A stretch of DNA of 33,376 nucleotides from Pleurobrachia bachei (GCA_000695325.1 AVPN01000151.1:47810-81185), one strand, 5' to 3'. Counted from the first letter of the stretch, positions 1 to 9,944 are shown. Notes: generated by a model not told the origin, from the letters alone. Translations and numbers: made by a program.

Positions 1-69
<69 letters not shown>
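1..69. repeat. (CT)n microsatellite
   Basis: An uninterrupted CT dinucleotide run fills the left edge of the window and probably continues outside it. Similar tracts occur at 9519-9600 and, less pure, at 29430-29510 and 33280-33376. Confidence 0.98.
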
Positions 70-71
<2 letters not shown>

Positions 72-278
72 ACCAGTCTTCTGTCAACACACAGTAGGTA
101 CTTGTGTCCATCTCCCATCTAAATATTTTTTCTTTCTGTATAACTATCTCCCTTCAACTTCTCATATACTTCTCATCTCTCCAACTTTACCTGAGATTTT
201 TCATCGCCCTCCCCAGACTTATTGGCGCATATGTCTGTGAGGAAGCTAGCCCTGTTCTGACTGGAAAAGCTGACGAGT

Positions 279-297
279 TCAGATGAGACTCATCTGA
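279..297. repeat. short perfect inverted repeat
   Basis: TCAGATGAG-A-CTCATCTGA: two 9-bp arms around one base. It could form a small hairpin; no function is evident. Confidence 0.7.
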
Positions 298-713
298 TGA
301 GTGTTTCAATTTACCAACCCTAGAAAACTTCATGACTAACCAATAACTTTGTGAGTTACGAGTGTATTGTAAAGAGCATGCAGATATCATCTCTCTTTTA
401 ATTGAACACAGTCACAGTAGAAATGACAGATGATCATGTCTCATTAACTTCTCCTAATTGGCCACACATTAAACTGGTTCGAGACATCCACATGATAGTG
501 ATAGTGATTTAACCCAATTAAAAAAGGGATAATTCCCATGCTCAAGATGTGTTATACACCTACATGTAGGTTACAAAGTTATGCCTTCGCCATAACAAGT
601 TCAAACTATTGTTGATTTTAGACAGCTCCTTTAGACTTCACGACACTGATTTGTATCCCACATTACACCTAATCATATGACAATATGAGAGAGAGAATCA
701 TGGTATAATTCAC

Positions 714-783
714 GGTCTAACACTGTTCTAATCCAGGTCTAATTCATGGTCTAACACCATGTTCTAATCCTGGTCTAATTCAT
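714..783. repeat. two-copy tandem repeat, about 35 bp
   Basis: Two adjacent imperfect copies (714-747 and 748-783), each beginning ggtctaaca and ending ggtctaattcat. Confidence 0.8.
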
Positions 784-1833
784 GCTTGTCTAGTGAAGTG
801 GACCAATTTAATCTTATCACACATAATGAAGAGAGCTTACAAAGAGCTTACACCACACCTATATAGTGATGAGTCATGAGTTACTAAAAGAAGATGTATA
901 CATATACATATGTCTCATTCATTGAGTGTTTTATTGGTAGTTTAATCTAATAAGGAAGGAGACAAACATATTATATTGTGTATAAATTCAGTTGTAATAA
1001 TTCATACAACTTGGCCGAACTTCTCAACTTCCTTCTACAACGTGGAAAGTTGGCAAAGTAACATGACGGGGTGGAACTGTAGGTGTACCCAATTTGAAAC
1101 TGGACCCTAGTTAGGCTCATGATAGTAACATGGTTCACGCTTCATACAGCTTCATACACATCATGCTGCTGCAGTACTACTGCACGTGTATGTAGCATGT
1201 CATCATTACTGGACACCTTACCACACGACTATAACGTGCACAGTGAAACTAGAGTGATTGGAATCCAACCCCCTACTGAGACATATATGCCAAGTGAGAC
1301 AATGAAAAACCAGGAGGAGAGACATTTTATCCTTATAGACTCTAGGAAAAGGTCAAGGGGAACCGTAACGCTCTACTTCTTCTGAATTCCGACATTCTAG
1401 GATATGTGAGCAATTTAGAAAAAGCGAGCATTTATGCAAGCATAACATCAAACGAACCGAATGAATATAACCACATTCTGACGGTTATAGAATCGGAAAG
1501 AAAGTCAGTAGTTTGACCATTTAGAACATAAAAGTTCAGATAATGATTAAAGGAAGATTCAACTTAAAATTCAAACTTTTGATAATCAAAACAGGTGTTT
1601 ATTTCCCAATTCCCTGATAGTTGTCAATTCAGAGTTCAGACCCAAGTTTCTACCAGCAGCCGGTTTACTGTATACATGTAAAGGAATCCTCGATTTTACA
1701 GACACTAGTCATACAAGCTGCAAACTAAACAGTCTACATAGTCATTTTACACAAATATATTCTTACACTTACATATATTCAGGATAAATGCCGCGGCTTC
1801 CTGCTTACATGTGCTGGGCCAATCACCCACGGA

Positions 1834-2562
1834 TCATTGTGAACTGTTCTGTAACTCTGGCAATGCATTGAAATCTAAACTTTTCCTCAGAATTTTCTGC
1901 TTATGGAAGTAATGTCGGCGGTGTTGTTTCTGATGAAACTCAACTTTGTTTCTCAGTTTTTCCAATCCAGGCGCCACAACAATATCAATAACCTGAAGCA
2001 GTATTTAATAACATAATCATGAAAATTATGAGAACAATAGGATAATGCAGTTTCGAATTGATGGAACAATGAAGCACACCTTGGCATCTGCATAAATTAG
2101 ATATGTTGGAAGGACAATGATTTGGCAGAGTCTCGTCACATCATCGTGCTCTGTAACATTTAACTGAAAATAGAACGCTAGTTAGTGGTGGGTTGGGGCG
2201 TGTTGTGGTCGTGGGTTGCGAGACGTGAGGTGGTGTGGCACAATGGGCTGGTGCCTGAAATGAGTTTTTTCGTGGTATGTAGTACCTTGTAAAACAAACA
2301 TTTTTCAACCAAATCATCAGCTAGCCGGTTAACATTCTTTATGGAGCTTTTGTACGGTCCACACCTGATAGAAAAATACAAATATAAAACCCAAACATTT
2401 AATCTTGAGGAGGAAAAAAGGCAACTTACCTTAATTTTGGGAGGAAAAACTAGGCATCTTATCTTACCAGTTAGCGTAGAACAGAACAACCATGATCTTT
2501 TCTGCTTTGTTACTGTCAATGAGAGCCTCATAGTGGGTCTGCGACTTGATTTCTTCAATCAT
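1834..2562 (-). CDS. thioredoxin-like protein with CGPY active site (complete, 4 exons)
   Basis: Minus-strand exons 2562-2468, 2364-2286, 2163-2080 and 1992-1834 join in frame with GT-AG introns to give 138 residues. The start ATG at 2562 directly follows an in-frame TAG. The fold signature is clear: VVLFYANWCGPY at about residues 26-36, and the cis-proline loop IIVLPTY with Pro77. After the domain there is a basic tail rich in His, Lys and Arg (about residues 106-123). Thioredoxins normally reduce disulfides with a CGPC pair. Here the second, resolving cysteine is tyrosine (residue 36), so the protein could attack a disulfide but could not release by the usual two-cysteine route. There is no signal peptide, so it is probably cytosolic. 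The domain call is firm; a redox role is inference. A pseudogene is unlikely because all exons are open and all splice sites are good. Confidence 0.9.
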
Positions 2563-3419
2563 CTAATCAAGACGGTTAAAAACACGCATTTACAGGAGCT
2601 ATGGATGCGGGAGAAATTCGGTTACAAAAGGGTATAACCGTGTCCTTATCAAAACTATTGTCAAGATAGTGAAATTTTTTAAGCAAAAGATGTAGCCAAC
2701 TACACTGGAGTGTCGAGAGACGAGAGTATCCATCATGAGACCCGTTTATTGTCGCTTTTCAACACTTTTTAAGGTAAACAGTTGGCATATGCTACAGGCC
2801 CTTTTATAAAGGGCCTGGAGGGAATACTGCTCAGTTAAATTGGCTTAGCGCGGTAGTGTGCCGCGCATTACAGTTTTATGCGCGGCGTTACATTTGCGCG
2901 TAACAAAACCTATTTATGGTTTTATGACGTCATTAAAAGTTACATTATGCAAAAATGATAAATAATTCAAGACCGTAAAGCTTTATTGTGAATAATTTAG
3001 ATATAAAACAAAGAAATGAGAGTCAAAAGAAGTCAAAACGAGCTCAAAAGCTGCAGTGCAGTTCTAAACTAAAATTCCCGCCGCGCAAGCAAAATTTTGA
3101 CGTAACGTCGCGACAACTTAAATAAAATCTAAAAAACGTCGAAAATGACAATTCTGTCAATTCGACGAGTTCAGCACCTCAGACGCTTACGCTCGCCCTT
3201 CAGGCTTGTAAGCTTAAGCGTTAAAGTCACCCGGCCGAGCAGCTCAAAGCCTCGGTCCGCGTCCGGTGTGAGAGGTGAGTGCCGACGCCCGACAGACTCT
3301 GGGAAAGATCTACAAACCAATCAGTATTCAGTGCACTGTGCAGTCAGCAGTATGATCCTAATTCTGATGCCGAATGCCGCCTGAGACTCCTTCCCCATAT
3401 CGTGATTGCCGATTGGCAT
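2563..3419. other. intergenic region with CG-rich patches
   Basis: No gene was recognised. Upstream of the thioredoxin start are a perfect hairpin (2795-2817) and a cluster of gcgcgg/cgcgcg motifs at about 2848-2905. The plus-strand open frame at 3145-3384 shows no domain. Confidence 0.5.
2795..2817. repeat. perfect hairpin palindrome
   Basis: Arms caggcccttt and aaagggcctg enclose three bases (10+3+10). It lies about 230 bp upstream of the thioredoxin start codon on the minus strand. Confidence 0.85.
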
Positions 3420-3562
3420 CCCTAGAATCAACGATTATTATTTCCGCTGGCCGTGTGGAAGGGAAAATGATTGGCTACATGGAAGCCTGAGTGAGATCGA
3501 GGTCGCGCAGCGACCGAGATCGATCTCACATACAGGCTTCCGCTCCGTTATTGATTTTAGGG
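3420..3562. mobile_element. foldback MITE-like element, GAGATCGA-core family
   Basis: The ends form an imperfect inverted repeat (ccctagaatcaacga at 3420 against ttattgattttaggg ending at 3562). The centre is a stronger inverted repeat: ggaagcctgagtgagatcga at 3481 pairs with the sequence ending near 3542. Related cores occur near 21131, 22905 and 28043 in this window. It has no coding capacity. The exact ends and any target duplication are uncertain. Confidence 0.65.
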
Positions 3563-3574
3563 TAAACTTGTTCC

Positions 3575-3741
3575 AAGACCTGGCTGCAAGGAACTACTGA
3601 ACCGATTTGCATCTCGTTTGTTGCTCCTGGCAGATAATTGTTTGTAGTTTTATGGAAAATACCCGCGAGCATCAGCATTTGAGGAATAGTGGGTCAAAAT
3701 TGACGCTAAACATGACCAATCTTTAAAGACCTGGCTGCAAG
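3575..3741. repeat. 16-bp direct repeat flanking a 135-bp insert
   Basis: The same 16 bases, aagacctggctgcaag, occur at 3575-3590 and 3726-3741. They could be a target duplication around a small insertion or the edges of a tandem duplication. They lie just upstream of the glycosyltransferase frame. Confidence 0.7.
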
Positions 3742-3751
3742 CTCCTAAAAC

Positions 3752-4309
3752 TTGAAATTCAAACTCTTCTCAGCCTTCAAATGGGTCAACGAGACTTATG
3801 ATTTTCAATACATCATCAAAACTGATCTCGATGTCGTGATGAACTACACTTTGTGGATAAATGCAATAGCTTCCCGACCAGAACAACCAGTTCTCTACTC
3901 GGGGTTTAGTTGCTATAAACATAGAAATGTCGAGTACCCCTGGTGTTCTGGCATGGGATATGTCCTCCATCGATCTGTTATCCCCACTATTCTATCATTC
4001 CCAGAGAGCGAATATGACATACCCGAAGATAGGACGGTGGGTAAAATATTATCAAAAGCGGGTCTCGAGTTTTCTGGACTGTTCTTTGGGAGTTTCCCTA
4101 AACTAAAAGATCTCAATTGGCCCATTCCATACACAAGTGTACTAATGTATAACTGTGTGAACGCTAAAGCAGGGTTAAGAGTTGTGTTGTCACGGATTCC
4201 GGCTGTACATTTTAACGGGAATACAAATCATATGAAGCTGTGCTGGGAACACTTTTTCTTGAATGTTTCCCGTTTTGAGGATGAACGATTGGCACATCAA
4301 TTGACCTGA
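3752..4309 (+). CDS. GT31-like beta-1,3-galactosyltransferase, C-terminal part (partial or decaying)
   Basis: The frame ends at 4307-4309. A plausible acceptor lies at 3772-3773, before the codons for FKWVNETYDF. The readable part matches the C-terminal half of Galactosyl_T (GT31) enzymes: a YIIKTDLDVVMN metal-binding motif (usually KTDDDVFVN), YPWCSGMGYVLHRS (the P.yCsG.gYv motif), and a PEDRTVGK segment where the family has an ED-containing motif. Such enzymes are Golgi type II membrane proteins. The N-terminal anchor and first half of the catalytic domain were not found. Directly upstream, in the same frame, similarity to the family's D-S-Y-x-N-L stretch seems to continue, but a TAA at 3746-3748 interrupts it, so this may be a pseudogene or a terminal exon whose partners lie elsewhere. 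Confidence 0.6.
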   Translation: MKFKLFSAFKWVNETYDFQYIIKTDLDVVMNYTLWINAIASRPEQPVLYSGFSCYKHRNVEYPWCSGMGYVLHRSVIPTILSFPESEYDIPEDRTVGKILSKAGLEFSGLFFGSFPKLKDLNWPIPYTSVLMYNCVNAKAGLRVVLSRIPAVHFNGNTNHMKLCWEHFFLNVSRFEDERLAHQLT

Positions 4310-4330
4310 GTCATGTTCCTACTTCCTATT

Positions 4331-4672
4331 AGTAGGGGGTAACGGTGTATAAGGTCCAAATGAGGCACGGAGTTTTTCTGAATCAGCTTTTCAAGACGAA
4401 TCCAACGCAACCGGAATTAGCTTTCTATCTTATCGGGAAGGTTTGGTTCACTCACACTCATTTTTAATCATTTTTGCCGCGCGAGCCAATCAGAGGCCAG
4501 AATTTCGAAATCCAGCCCTCTGATTGGCTCGCACGGCTAAAAATGAAAAAAGTGAACCAAACCTTCCCGATAAGATAGAAAGCTAATTCCGGTTGCGTTG
4601 GATTCGTCTTGAAAAGCTGATTCAGAAAAACTCCGTGCCTCATTTGGACCTTATACACCGTTACCCCCTACT
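4331..4672. mobile_element. 342-bp foldback element with identical 122-bp arms
   Basis: Bases 4331-4452 are, as far as I can read, an exact reverse complement of 4551-4672. Ends read agtagggggtaac and gttaccccctact. Between the arms a second, imperfect inverted repeat (gagccaatcagagg against ccctctgattggctc) leaves only a small loop, so almost the whole element folds into one hairpin. It has no coding capacity and starts about 20 bp after the glycosyltransferase stop. The identical arms suggest a young insertion or arm-to-arm conversion. Confidence 0.85.
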
Positions 4673-5639
4673 CTGCTGTTCTCGGACAATCTGCGGGTAC
4701 TGGGTGAATCGTCATGGTCTTGTGAGTATGGGAAAATACCCGCCGATTCATCACGATGCGAAATGAGGCGATACTTGACGTTTGAGTAGTGCTAGGTCAG
4801 ATAAAAAGGCCTCCTAAATGGTCTGTAGCGCGCGAATTCTCTCATCTGAGCTCTTTCACTACTGAAAAGTGTGCTTTTATTGCGCGCACGTGAGTTCATG
4901 CAGTGGACAGGGCGGGATCCTATTATTCGCGAAGCGAATATAGGATTAGGATGCAATGGATCCAAGGAAAATGATACGATTGAATGAATTATTGATCCGA
5001 GGTTTGCAAGCTCATTTTCAGATAAGTTGCATAGGTGTTAATGTCCCCAATATATGCCCACTTTCCTTTAACCAGTTTAAAAACCAGTTCATATAAGCGG
5101 CTTCTCGTAGTGACACTGTAAATGATAGCCTTTATACTTTACCGTTTACCCTTTGCAGTTGCTAGAACCCGACTCTGCTAGACTGCTGAGTATACACATA
5201 TTCACATGTTTTATTACTGACCTATTCATATGTTTTAGTAGTGGCATATTACCGCTAGCAGTTAGGAATCACGTGCAACGTTTGATAAAAGTGGTGCCAT
5301 ACCCGAGCGTTCAATAATTAGGTTATGTAGTCCTCTTTATGCTGCAGTTCCGAAAATATTTTGAGCAACTTATCATCATTTTACATAGTTCAGACTGTTA
5401 CTCTGTTACTGTCATGTATGTGGGGCAGATGGCCTGTTGGCCTGATAAACGTTTATAATTTGTGCCGTATTCTTTATCTTTGTACAAAATACATGTCAAT
5501 TCTGTGGTTTCATTATTATCTAGAGTTGGTTATACGCCGTTGGTTCTTGTATGTTATAGCAACCTGAGAACTGACTGATAGTCCGATGCCGCCTGCAATT
5601 GTGACGCACTGAAGTGTATTTAGTATTGGCTTCTTTGTT
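4673..5639. other. intergenic region upstream of the sushi gene
   Basis: No gene was recognised. It contains an imperfect palindrome (4919-4944) and presumably the promoter of the plus-strand gene starting at 5640; no clear TATA box could be assigned. Confidence 0.5.
4919..4944. repeat. imperfect palindrome, TTCGCGAA type
   Basis: Reads cctattattcgcgaagcgaa then tatagg. A close variant, tattattcgcgaaacgaaaa, recurs at about 21178 and 22952 next to the GAGATCGA-core element, so it may be a piece of the same repeat family. Confidence 0.6.
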
Positions 5640-7766
5640 ATGTTGGTTGTCTCCTTTTTGGCAGTTCTCTATTTTATGTGTGGTGAGTTTGATCATATCG
5701 CTAATAATGTTATAACGAAGTTGCCTGCTTCATACTGGATTGATACACCTGAGTTTGCTGGCAAATAAAAAGTACAGTTTCGTTTGAATAAACACCTTTA
5801 CTCGTTTCAGATATTTCATTAGTTTCTCCAATCACTTTCTGCTCCCCTGGACCACTATCCAACGCTGTCCTGAGTCCTGCGATTACACGGTTCGCGGTTG
5901 GAAGTTTAGCCACAGTTACATGCAATAACGGGTTTGGAATTGAAAAGCTCTCAAAAAGAATGGTGCTGTCCTGTAATTATAAAGGACAGTGGACTAAACC
6001 ATGGCCAGCATGCACTAAACGTAAGAAATTGTTTATAACATGCACTGGAAACTGATTCACGGTGTGATAGGCCAATTTTAGTGCTTCGCATAGCTGTTAC
6101 TTATTAGCATCATGAAAATTATACTCATTCATTCCAAAATCCAAATTTCCATGCTCAGAGATGATGAATTGACAGATAATAATGCCAATATTGATACTCT
6201 TGTTTTGGCAGTTTGCCCGGGTCGATGTAAAGATTGGATTCAAGAAAGTGCTGACAAGACCACAGCCGCCTGGTACAACCAATCTCCCCTTCAGTGCCAG
6301 TTAGGAAGTACATCAATTCAGGTTGGAACGTCATAGGAACCAGGAACCGACCGACACAGGTTGGCCGGTTATGGACTCCTTTACCGCAACCGATTTTAGT
6401 TGACTCTTGATTGCACAATGGGCAACGAACATGTCATTGCCCATCATATCATGTTCTATATTTTTAGGTGTGTCGCAAAGGATATGAATCATATTCAGGT
6501 GATATGTCTCGATCTTGTCAAGAAAATGGAACGTGGAGTGGAAAACAGCTTGTTTGCAAAAAGAGTAAGCTATTTTTGTACCATTAAATCGTTTAATATG
6601 TTATAATGAGAACATGTTTTTGAATGAATATATTTTGAGTTTTTCGAAAAATATATTTTAACCAAATCGTCTCAAGGGTTACAACATATGTTTGAAATAT
6701 TCAGATATATTCTGATATAAATATTCAACCAGGATGTGGACAGATTGCTTTGAAAAACGGCTCTGTGAGATACGATGGGGATAGATGGGAAGGGAGCAAA
6801 GCAGAGCTAACATGTAACCCAACGTATCAACTGACATCTCAATCTAGTTTGGTTTCCTGTAGGGAGAATAAAAGTGACCCTATTCAACCCGGTTTTTGGG
6901 AGAATGATCGTGATCATCACATTCCATCTTGCCGGAAAGGTAATAATAGTTACTAACTACTAATTAGGGGGTGTTAATAAATATTAGGGGGTTTTACTAA
7001 CTAGTAATTATTGGTTAATTTAAATTAACCAATTATTGGTCAATTTATTCCAGGGTGTTCTGTGACGGGGAATCAAACAAACGCAACTTTAACTGAAGTT
7101 GGTGGAAAGAAAACCTTTTGGTCGGGGGAGAGTGCCTCATTTTCTTGTCCTTCCTCTAAGTATGTTGCTTACGTGTTAGTATCTTAATTAATCTATGCAA
7201 ACCTACTCAATGATAATCTGTCGTCCATCAATTTTGGCGAAATCTTCTGGCAGGCGAGTGGTAGGGCTTTGTTGATTGTTGAGTAAAGCCGATGATTTAT
7301 TCAACAGAGCCCTGCGCCACCATTTGATGAAAAATCTCACGATAATATAGTTTTGAAATCTGTTCAGAACGTTTTTAGTTGGGAACTCTGACGTCCGATG
7401 TTCTTTGAACGGAACTTGGGAAAGCAACTTCCCGTATTGTGACCTTATCTACGAGGGAAACGCATCAGCAGCAAAGAAAAGTGAGTTGTGATATCAGATG
7501 GCATATTTTTATTCATTCCCAAATATCCCTAATATCATCATTTTAACCTTTTCGTATTTCCAGGTATTCTGTTTTCAGCGCTAAAGATTTTGGCGGGTGT
7601 AACTGGAGTTTTTCTCCTCTTTATCACATCTCTGACTTGCCTTCGTCGTATCCATAACCGCAAACAAACTCAATCCAGAAAAGAAGCTAGTAATATACTT
7701 TTCAATTCGACTTCTGCGTTAGGTAGTAAAGTTATAGACACTTCGTTAGTTTTAGAAGATTTTTAG
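5640..7766 (+). CDS. sushi (CCP) domain type I membrane protein (complete, 8 exons)
   Basis: Exons 5640-5682, 5811-6020, 6212-6321, 6468-6564, 6733-6939, 7054-7159, 7368-7480 and 7564-7766 join in frame to 362 residues. Exon 1 encodes a hydrophobic signal peptide (MLVVSFLAVLYFMC). Four sushi domains follow, each with the four-cysteine pattern and a Trp before the last Cys: Cys25/52/69/82, 86/123/138/151, 155/181/196/220 and 224/254/269/282. Exons 2 and 5 each hold a whole domain bounded by phase-1 introns, as is usual for this family; domains 2 and 4 are split over two exons. Residues about 297-320 form a membrane span, then LRRIHNRK and a 40-residue cytosolic tail. Sequons include N141, N229, N232, N272 and N289. 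Sushi proteins act in complement control or adhesion; the ligand cannot be told. Domain 2 has two extra cysteines (90 and 113). Confidence 0.9.
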
Positions 7767-7950
7767 TTTTTTAATTATTATAGTTTAGCTTTTTAGGCAA
7801 TAATCTATGCTTTTTAGAACATTTAACCATTTAACTTAGGAAATGAGTTTAGGAAATGACTAGCCACGTAGGAATTTAGGATTTTATTGCCTTGCTTGAC
7901 CCTCTTTCCGTGATCTCCGTCAGCATTTCAAATGTAAAGGAGGGTTAGAA

Positions 7951-7969
7951 TTGTTGAGTTACTCAACAA
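7951..7969. repeat. 19-bp palindrome, first copy
   Basis: TTGTTGAGTTACTCAACAA, a perfect 19-bp palindrome. The identical 19 bases recur at 10199-10217 in the first intron of the peroxiredoxin gene. The core TGAGT-TACTCA resembles paired bZIP half-sites. Confidence 0.85.
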
Positions 7970-7991
7970 GTTAGAACACAACACGGATTTT

Positions 7992-7997
7992 AATAAA
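7992..7997 (+). promoter_or_regulatory. poly(A) signal AATAAA, sushi gene
   Basis: An AATAAA hexamer lies 226 bp after the sushi stop codon in a T-rich 3' region. It is a reasonable candidate but was not tested against transcripts. Confidence 0.5.
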
Positions 7998-8180
7998 TTG
8001 TATAACAGAAAACAGCACAAAACATTGAAATACGTAGCAAAATGTTTGTTCTTTTGTTGTTTTATATTAATAGTTTCAAAAGCAAGTATTTCATTTCGTG
8101 TGTCAACACAATACGATTACAAAAACAGCGAACATCCTCTTCACTCTTCTGAAATTTAAAACGGAAAATGCAGGAACATA

Positions 8181-8186
8181 TTTATT
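8181..8186 (-). promoter_or_regulatory. poly(A) signal, GPCR gene
   Basis: TTTATT on the plus strand gives AATAAA on the minus strand, 131 bp past the GPCR stop. The GPCR and sushi genes converge in 7767-8316. Confidence 0.5.
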
Positions 8187-8316
8187 AAAAGTCACCGACA
8201 TAATCTGATCTGACTTCTGACACGGAAGTTTTCTGCAAAACCGGGAGCTGTGGTGAACTGATATGGTTACTCGGACAGTGGGCACGGAAGCACGCGTCCT
8301 AAGTCAAGTCAGTAAG

Positions 8317-9390
8317 TCATGTATTATGTTCGTTAGTTTTTCTCCGTGTCATATGTTGCATTTCCAGAGCAGCCCCATTGATGTAATTCCCCGACGAATT
8401 TAGACTTCTTTTGAGGAGGAACACCCGACTTTTAAAAAACAACCTGAAGCTGTTCAAGGACGCGTAGTAAAGGGCAAAATTGATGCTCCCATTTAGGTAA
8501 CTAAGCATTTTACACCCTAATATCATTCTCGGAGTGAGAACGGCATCGGTGATGGCGGTGTGAGCTTTGGCACTCATCACCATTACCATAAACCACTTCC
8601 AGTCCCCAGAATTTAGGGCAATGGCGATTGTGATTGGTCCGCTACTGATGAGGTAACATGTCGCCACAATAATCGCAACCAGGGCTCCCTGAGTGTTAAC
8701 CCTTCTGTTTAGCATCTTTACCCGGATCAGGAGGACTAGGGTGGTAAGGAGGACCGCCAGGGGAGATATGATAACCGGGGCGGAGATGAAGGATTTGGCG
8801 TGAAGCCAGATGCCCTCGATCTCACCCACTGGCAGACAGATATACACCTGTAGATCTAGATAGTACCGAGTTTTCTTGATCATGTTGATGATTAATGAAA
8901 AGAAGGGGGTTAGGTAACAGAGCATGCAAATCGTAATTCCTTGTTTGTGGGTCCGGAGCCTGATTCGAAGTGGCCGTTCAACTGTCATAAGTTTACTGAC
9001 AGTCAGAGCCGTTATCAGCAGTATGGAACTGTAGTAGAAGAACAGCTGAATGTGTCCGAGGATATAACAGATAAACCCTGCAGCAACATTTTCCTCCAAC
9101 ACCCCAACAATACCCTTCCTCATGTAGACCAGAGCGGGGATCATGGCAGACAACGCAACCATGAGGTCACAGAGGGCTATGTTCTGGATAATTGTCTCCG
9201 AGACAAGGTCAAGTCGGAGACTCTTGTACATGACGCTGGAGAGGAATATGTAGCTGTTTCCAAGGAGGTTTGTGACGACCAGTAGGATCAGCCATGCTTG
9301 GATCAGGGCTATTTCCCATTGGTCCGTTGGAAGTTCGTCACGAGTTGTACCGTTCTGCATGGTTATCTTGCCGGGAATATAGTCGAACAT
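8317..9390 (-). CDS. class A (rhodopsin-like) G protein-coupled receptor, intronless
   Basis: A single exon encodes 357 residues with seven hydrophobic segments (about 27-52, 64-90, 104-137, 150-171, 201-223, 236-259, 291-311). Class A marks are GN at 44-45 (TM1), NIALCD with Asp75 (TM2), Cys108 at the start of TM3 paired with Cys185 in the second extracellular loop, Pro252 in TM6, and NFALY at 304-308 in place of NPxxY. The DRY motif after TM3 is replaced by Ser132-Lys-Leu, although ERPLR follows as in many receptors. TM6 lacks CWxP (it has SSGP). N13 is a likely glycosylation site. The ligand cannot be predicted. The sequence looks like a divergent receptor of the expanded, intronless sort found in early-branching animals; the divergent switches could mean unusual coupling or constitutive behaviour (inference). 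Confidence 0.88.
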   Translation of the reverse strand: MFDYIPGKITMQNGTTRDELPTDQWEIALIQAWLILLVVTNLLGNSYIFLSSVMYKSLRLDLVSETIIQNIALCDLMVALSAMIPALVYMRKGIVGVLEENVAAGFICYILGHIQLFFYYSSILLITALTVSKLMTVERPLRIRLRTHKQGITICMLCYLTPFFSLIINMIKKTRYYLDLQVYICLPVGEIEGIWLHAKSFISAPVIISPLAVLLTTLVLLIRVKMLNRRVNTQGALVAIIVATCYLISSGPITIAIALNSGDWKWFMVMVMSAKAHTAITDAVLTPRMILGCKMLSYLNGSINFALYYASLNSFRLFFKSRVFLLKRSLNSSGNYINGAALEMQHMTRRKTNEHNT

Positions 9391-9510
9391 GATGTTGGTA
9401 TAATGGAGCTATTGGAAATGTTTGGTTATTGTTGGTAAGTTCTTAGAAGTCTCTACAATCTGTCTGTATCACTCACTGTTTCTCTCTATCTCTCTCACAT
9501 ACAACACACA

Positions 9511-9518
<8 letters not shown>

Positions 9519-9600
<82 letters not shown>
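9519..9600. repeat. (CT)n microsatellite
   Basis: A nearly pure CT run with one TT interruption lies about 130 bp upstream of the GPCR start codon. It can be read as a run of Leu-Ser codons on the plus strand, which has no coding meaning. Confidence 0.97.
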
Positions 9601-9601
<1 letters not shown>

Positions 9602-9754
9602 ATTCTCTCTCACTTAGTGAGCCTCAGTTTAACGAATACTCTGCTCTAAAGTCTCCCCTTGTTTGTTTGCTTCTCTATGTCTGTATTTTTGTTTAGGCGT
9701 CTGTGTATGTATTGTACCGTATCATCATTTATCGCCCCTAAATGGCCGCGGATT

Positions 9755-9944
9755 ACGGGGCTCCGAATAGATTGCCCGAAAAATTGATCTGTGCATTACC
9801 ATTAAGTAAATTCCTACTTTCACCACACAGAAGGCTCATGCGTGTGACTTGAATGTGCTTTCTGATTGGTGAAAGTGTGGTGAGACGTAATGTGCAAATC
9901 AATCTTTCGTGCGACCTATTCGGGCTTTCTTTTCGAGCCCCCGT
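9755..9944. mobile_element. foldback MITE-like element in the GPCR/peroxiredoxin promoter gap
   Basis: Ends acggggctc (9755) and gagcccccgt (ending 9944) are inverted. Internal arms also pair: aaaattgatctgtgcattac near 9780 against gtaatgtgcaaatcaatctt near 9887. The right arm ends 60 bp before the peroxiredoxin start codon, so it probably lies in the promoter or 5' UTR. The centre carries ctgattggtg, a CCAAT-box-like motif. Confidence 0.65.

Larger units (their letters stand above)
70..1833. other. gene-poor stretch
   Basis: I see no convincing gene here. The only notable structures are a short perfect hairpin at 279-297 and a two-copy direct repeat at 714-783. The open frame at 1119-1385 (+) has no recognisable domain and no clear splice context. 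Part of the right end is presumably 3' UTR of the minus-strand thioredoxin gene ending at 1834. Confidence 0.6.

Noticed and set aside
293-335. CTGATGAG followed by GAAA, hammerhead-ribozyme-like
   Set aside because: No helix II pairing between the two motifs and no matching helices I and III; the match rests on short words only.
1119-1385. 88-codon open frame on the plus strand
   Set aside because: No domain, no hydrophobic pattern and no splice context; length is within chance for this composition.
3145-3384. 79-codon open frame on the plus strand
   Set aside because: Arg/Ser-rich by composition, no recognisable motif, and no link to the glycosyltransferase frame.
4464-4658. 64-codon open frame on the minus strand
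   Set aside because: It lies wholly inside the 342-bp palindrome; the opposite arm explains it.
8298-8318. taagtcaagtcagtaagtca as a LINE 3' tail
   Set aside because: It resembles the tail at 13070-13090, but there is no LINE coding sequence next to it and the match is short.
9422-9649. Leu-Ser repeat protein
   Set aside because: Translation of the CT microsatellite.
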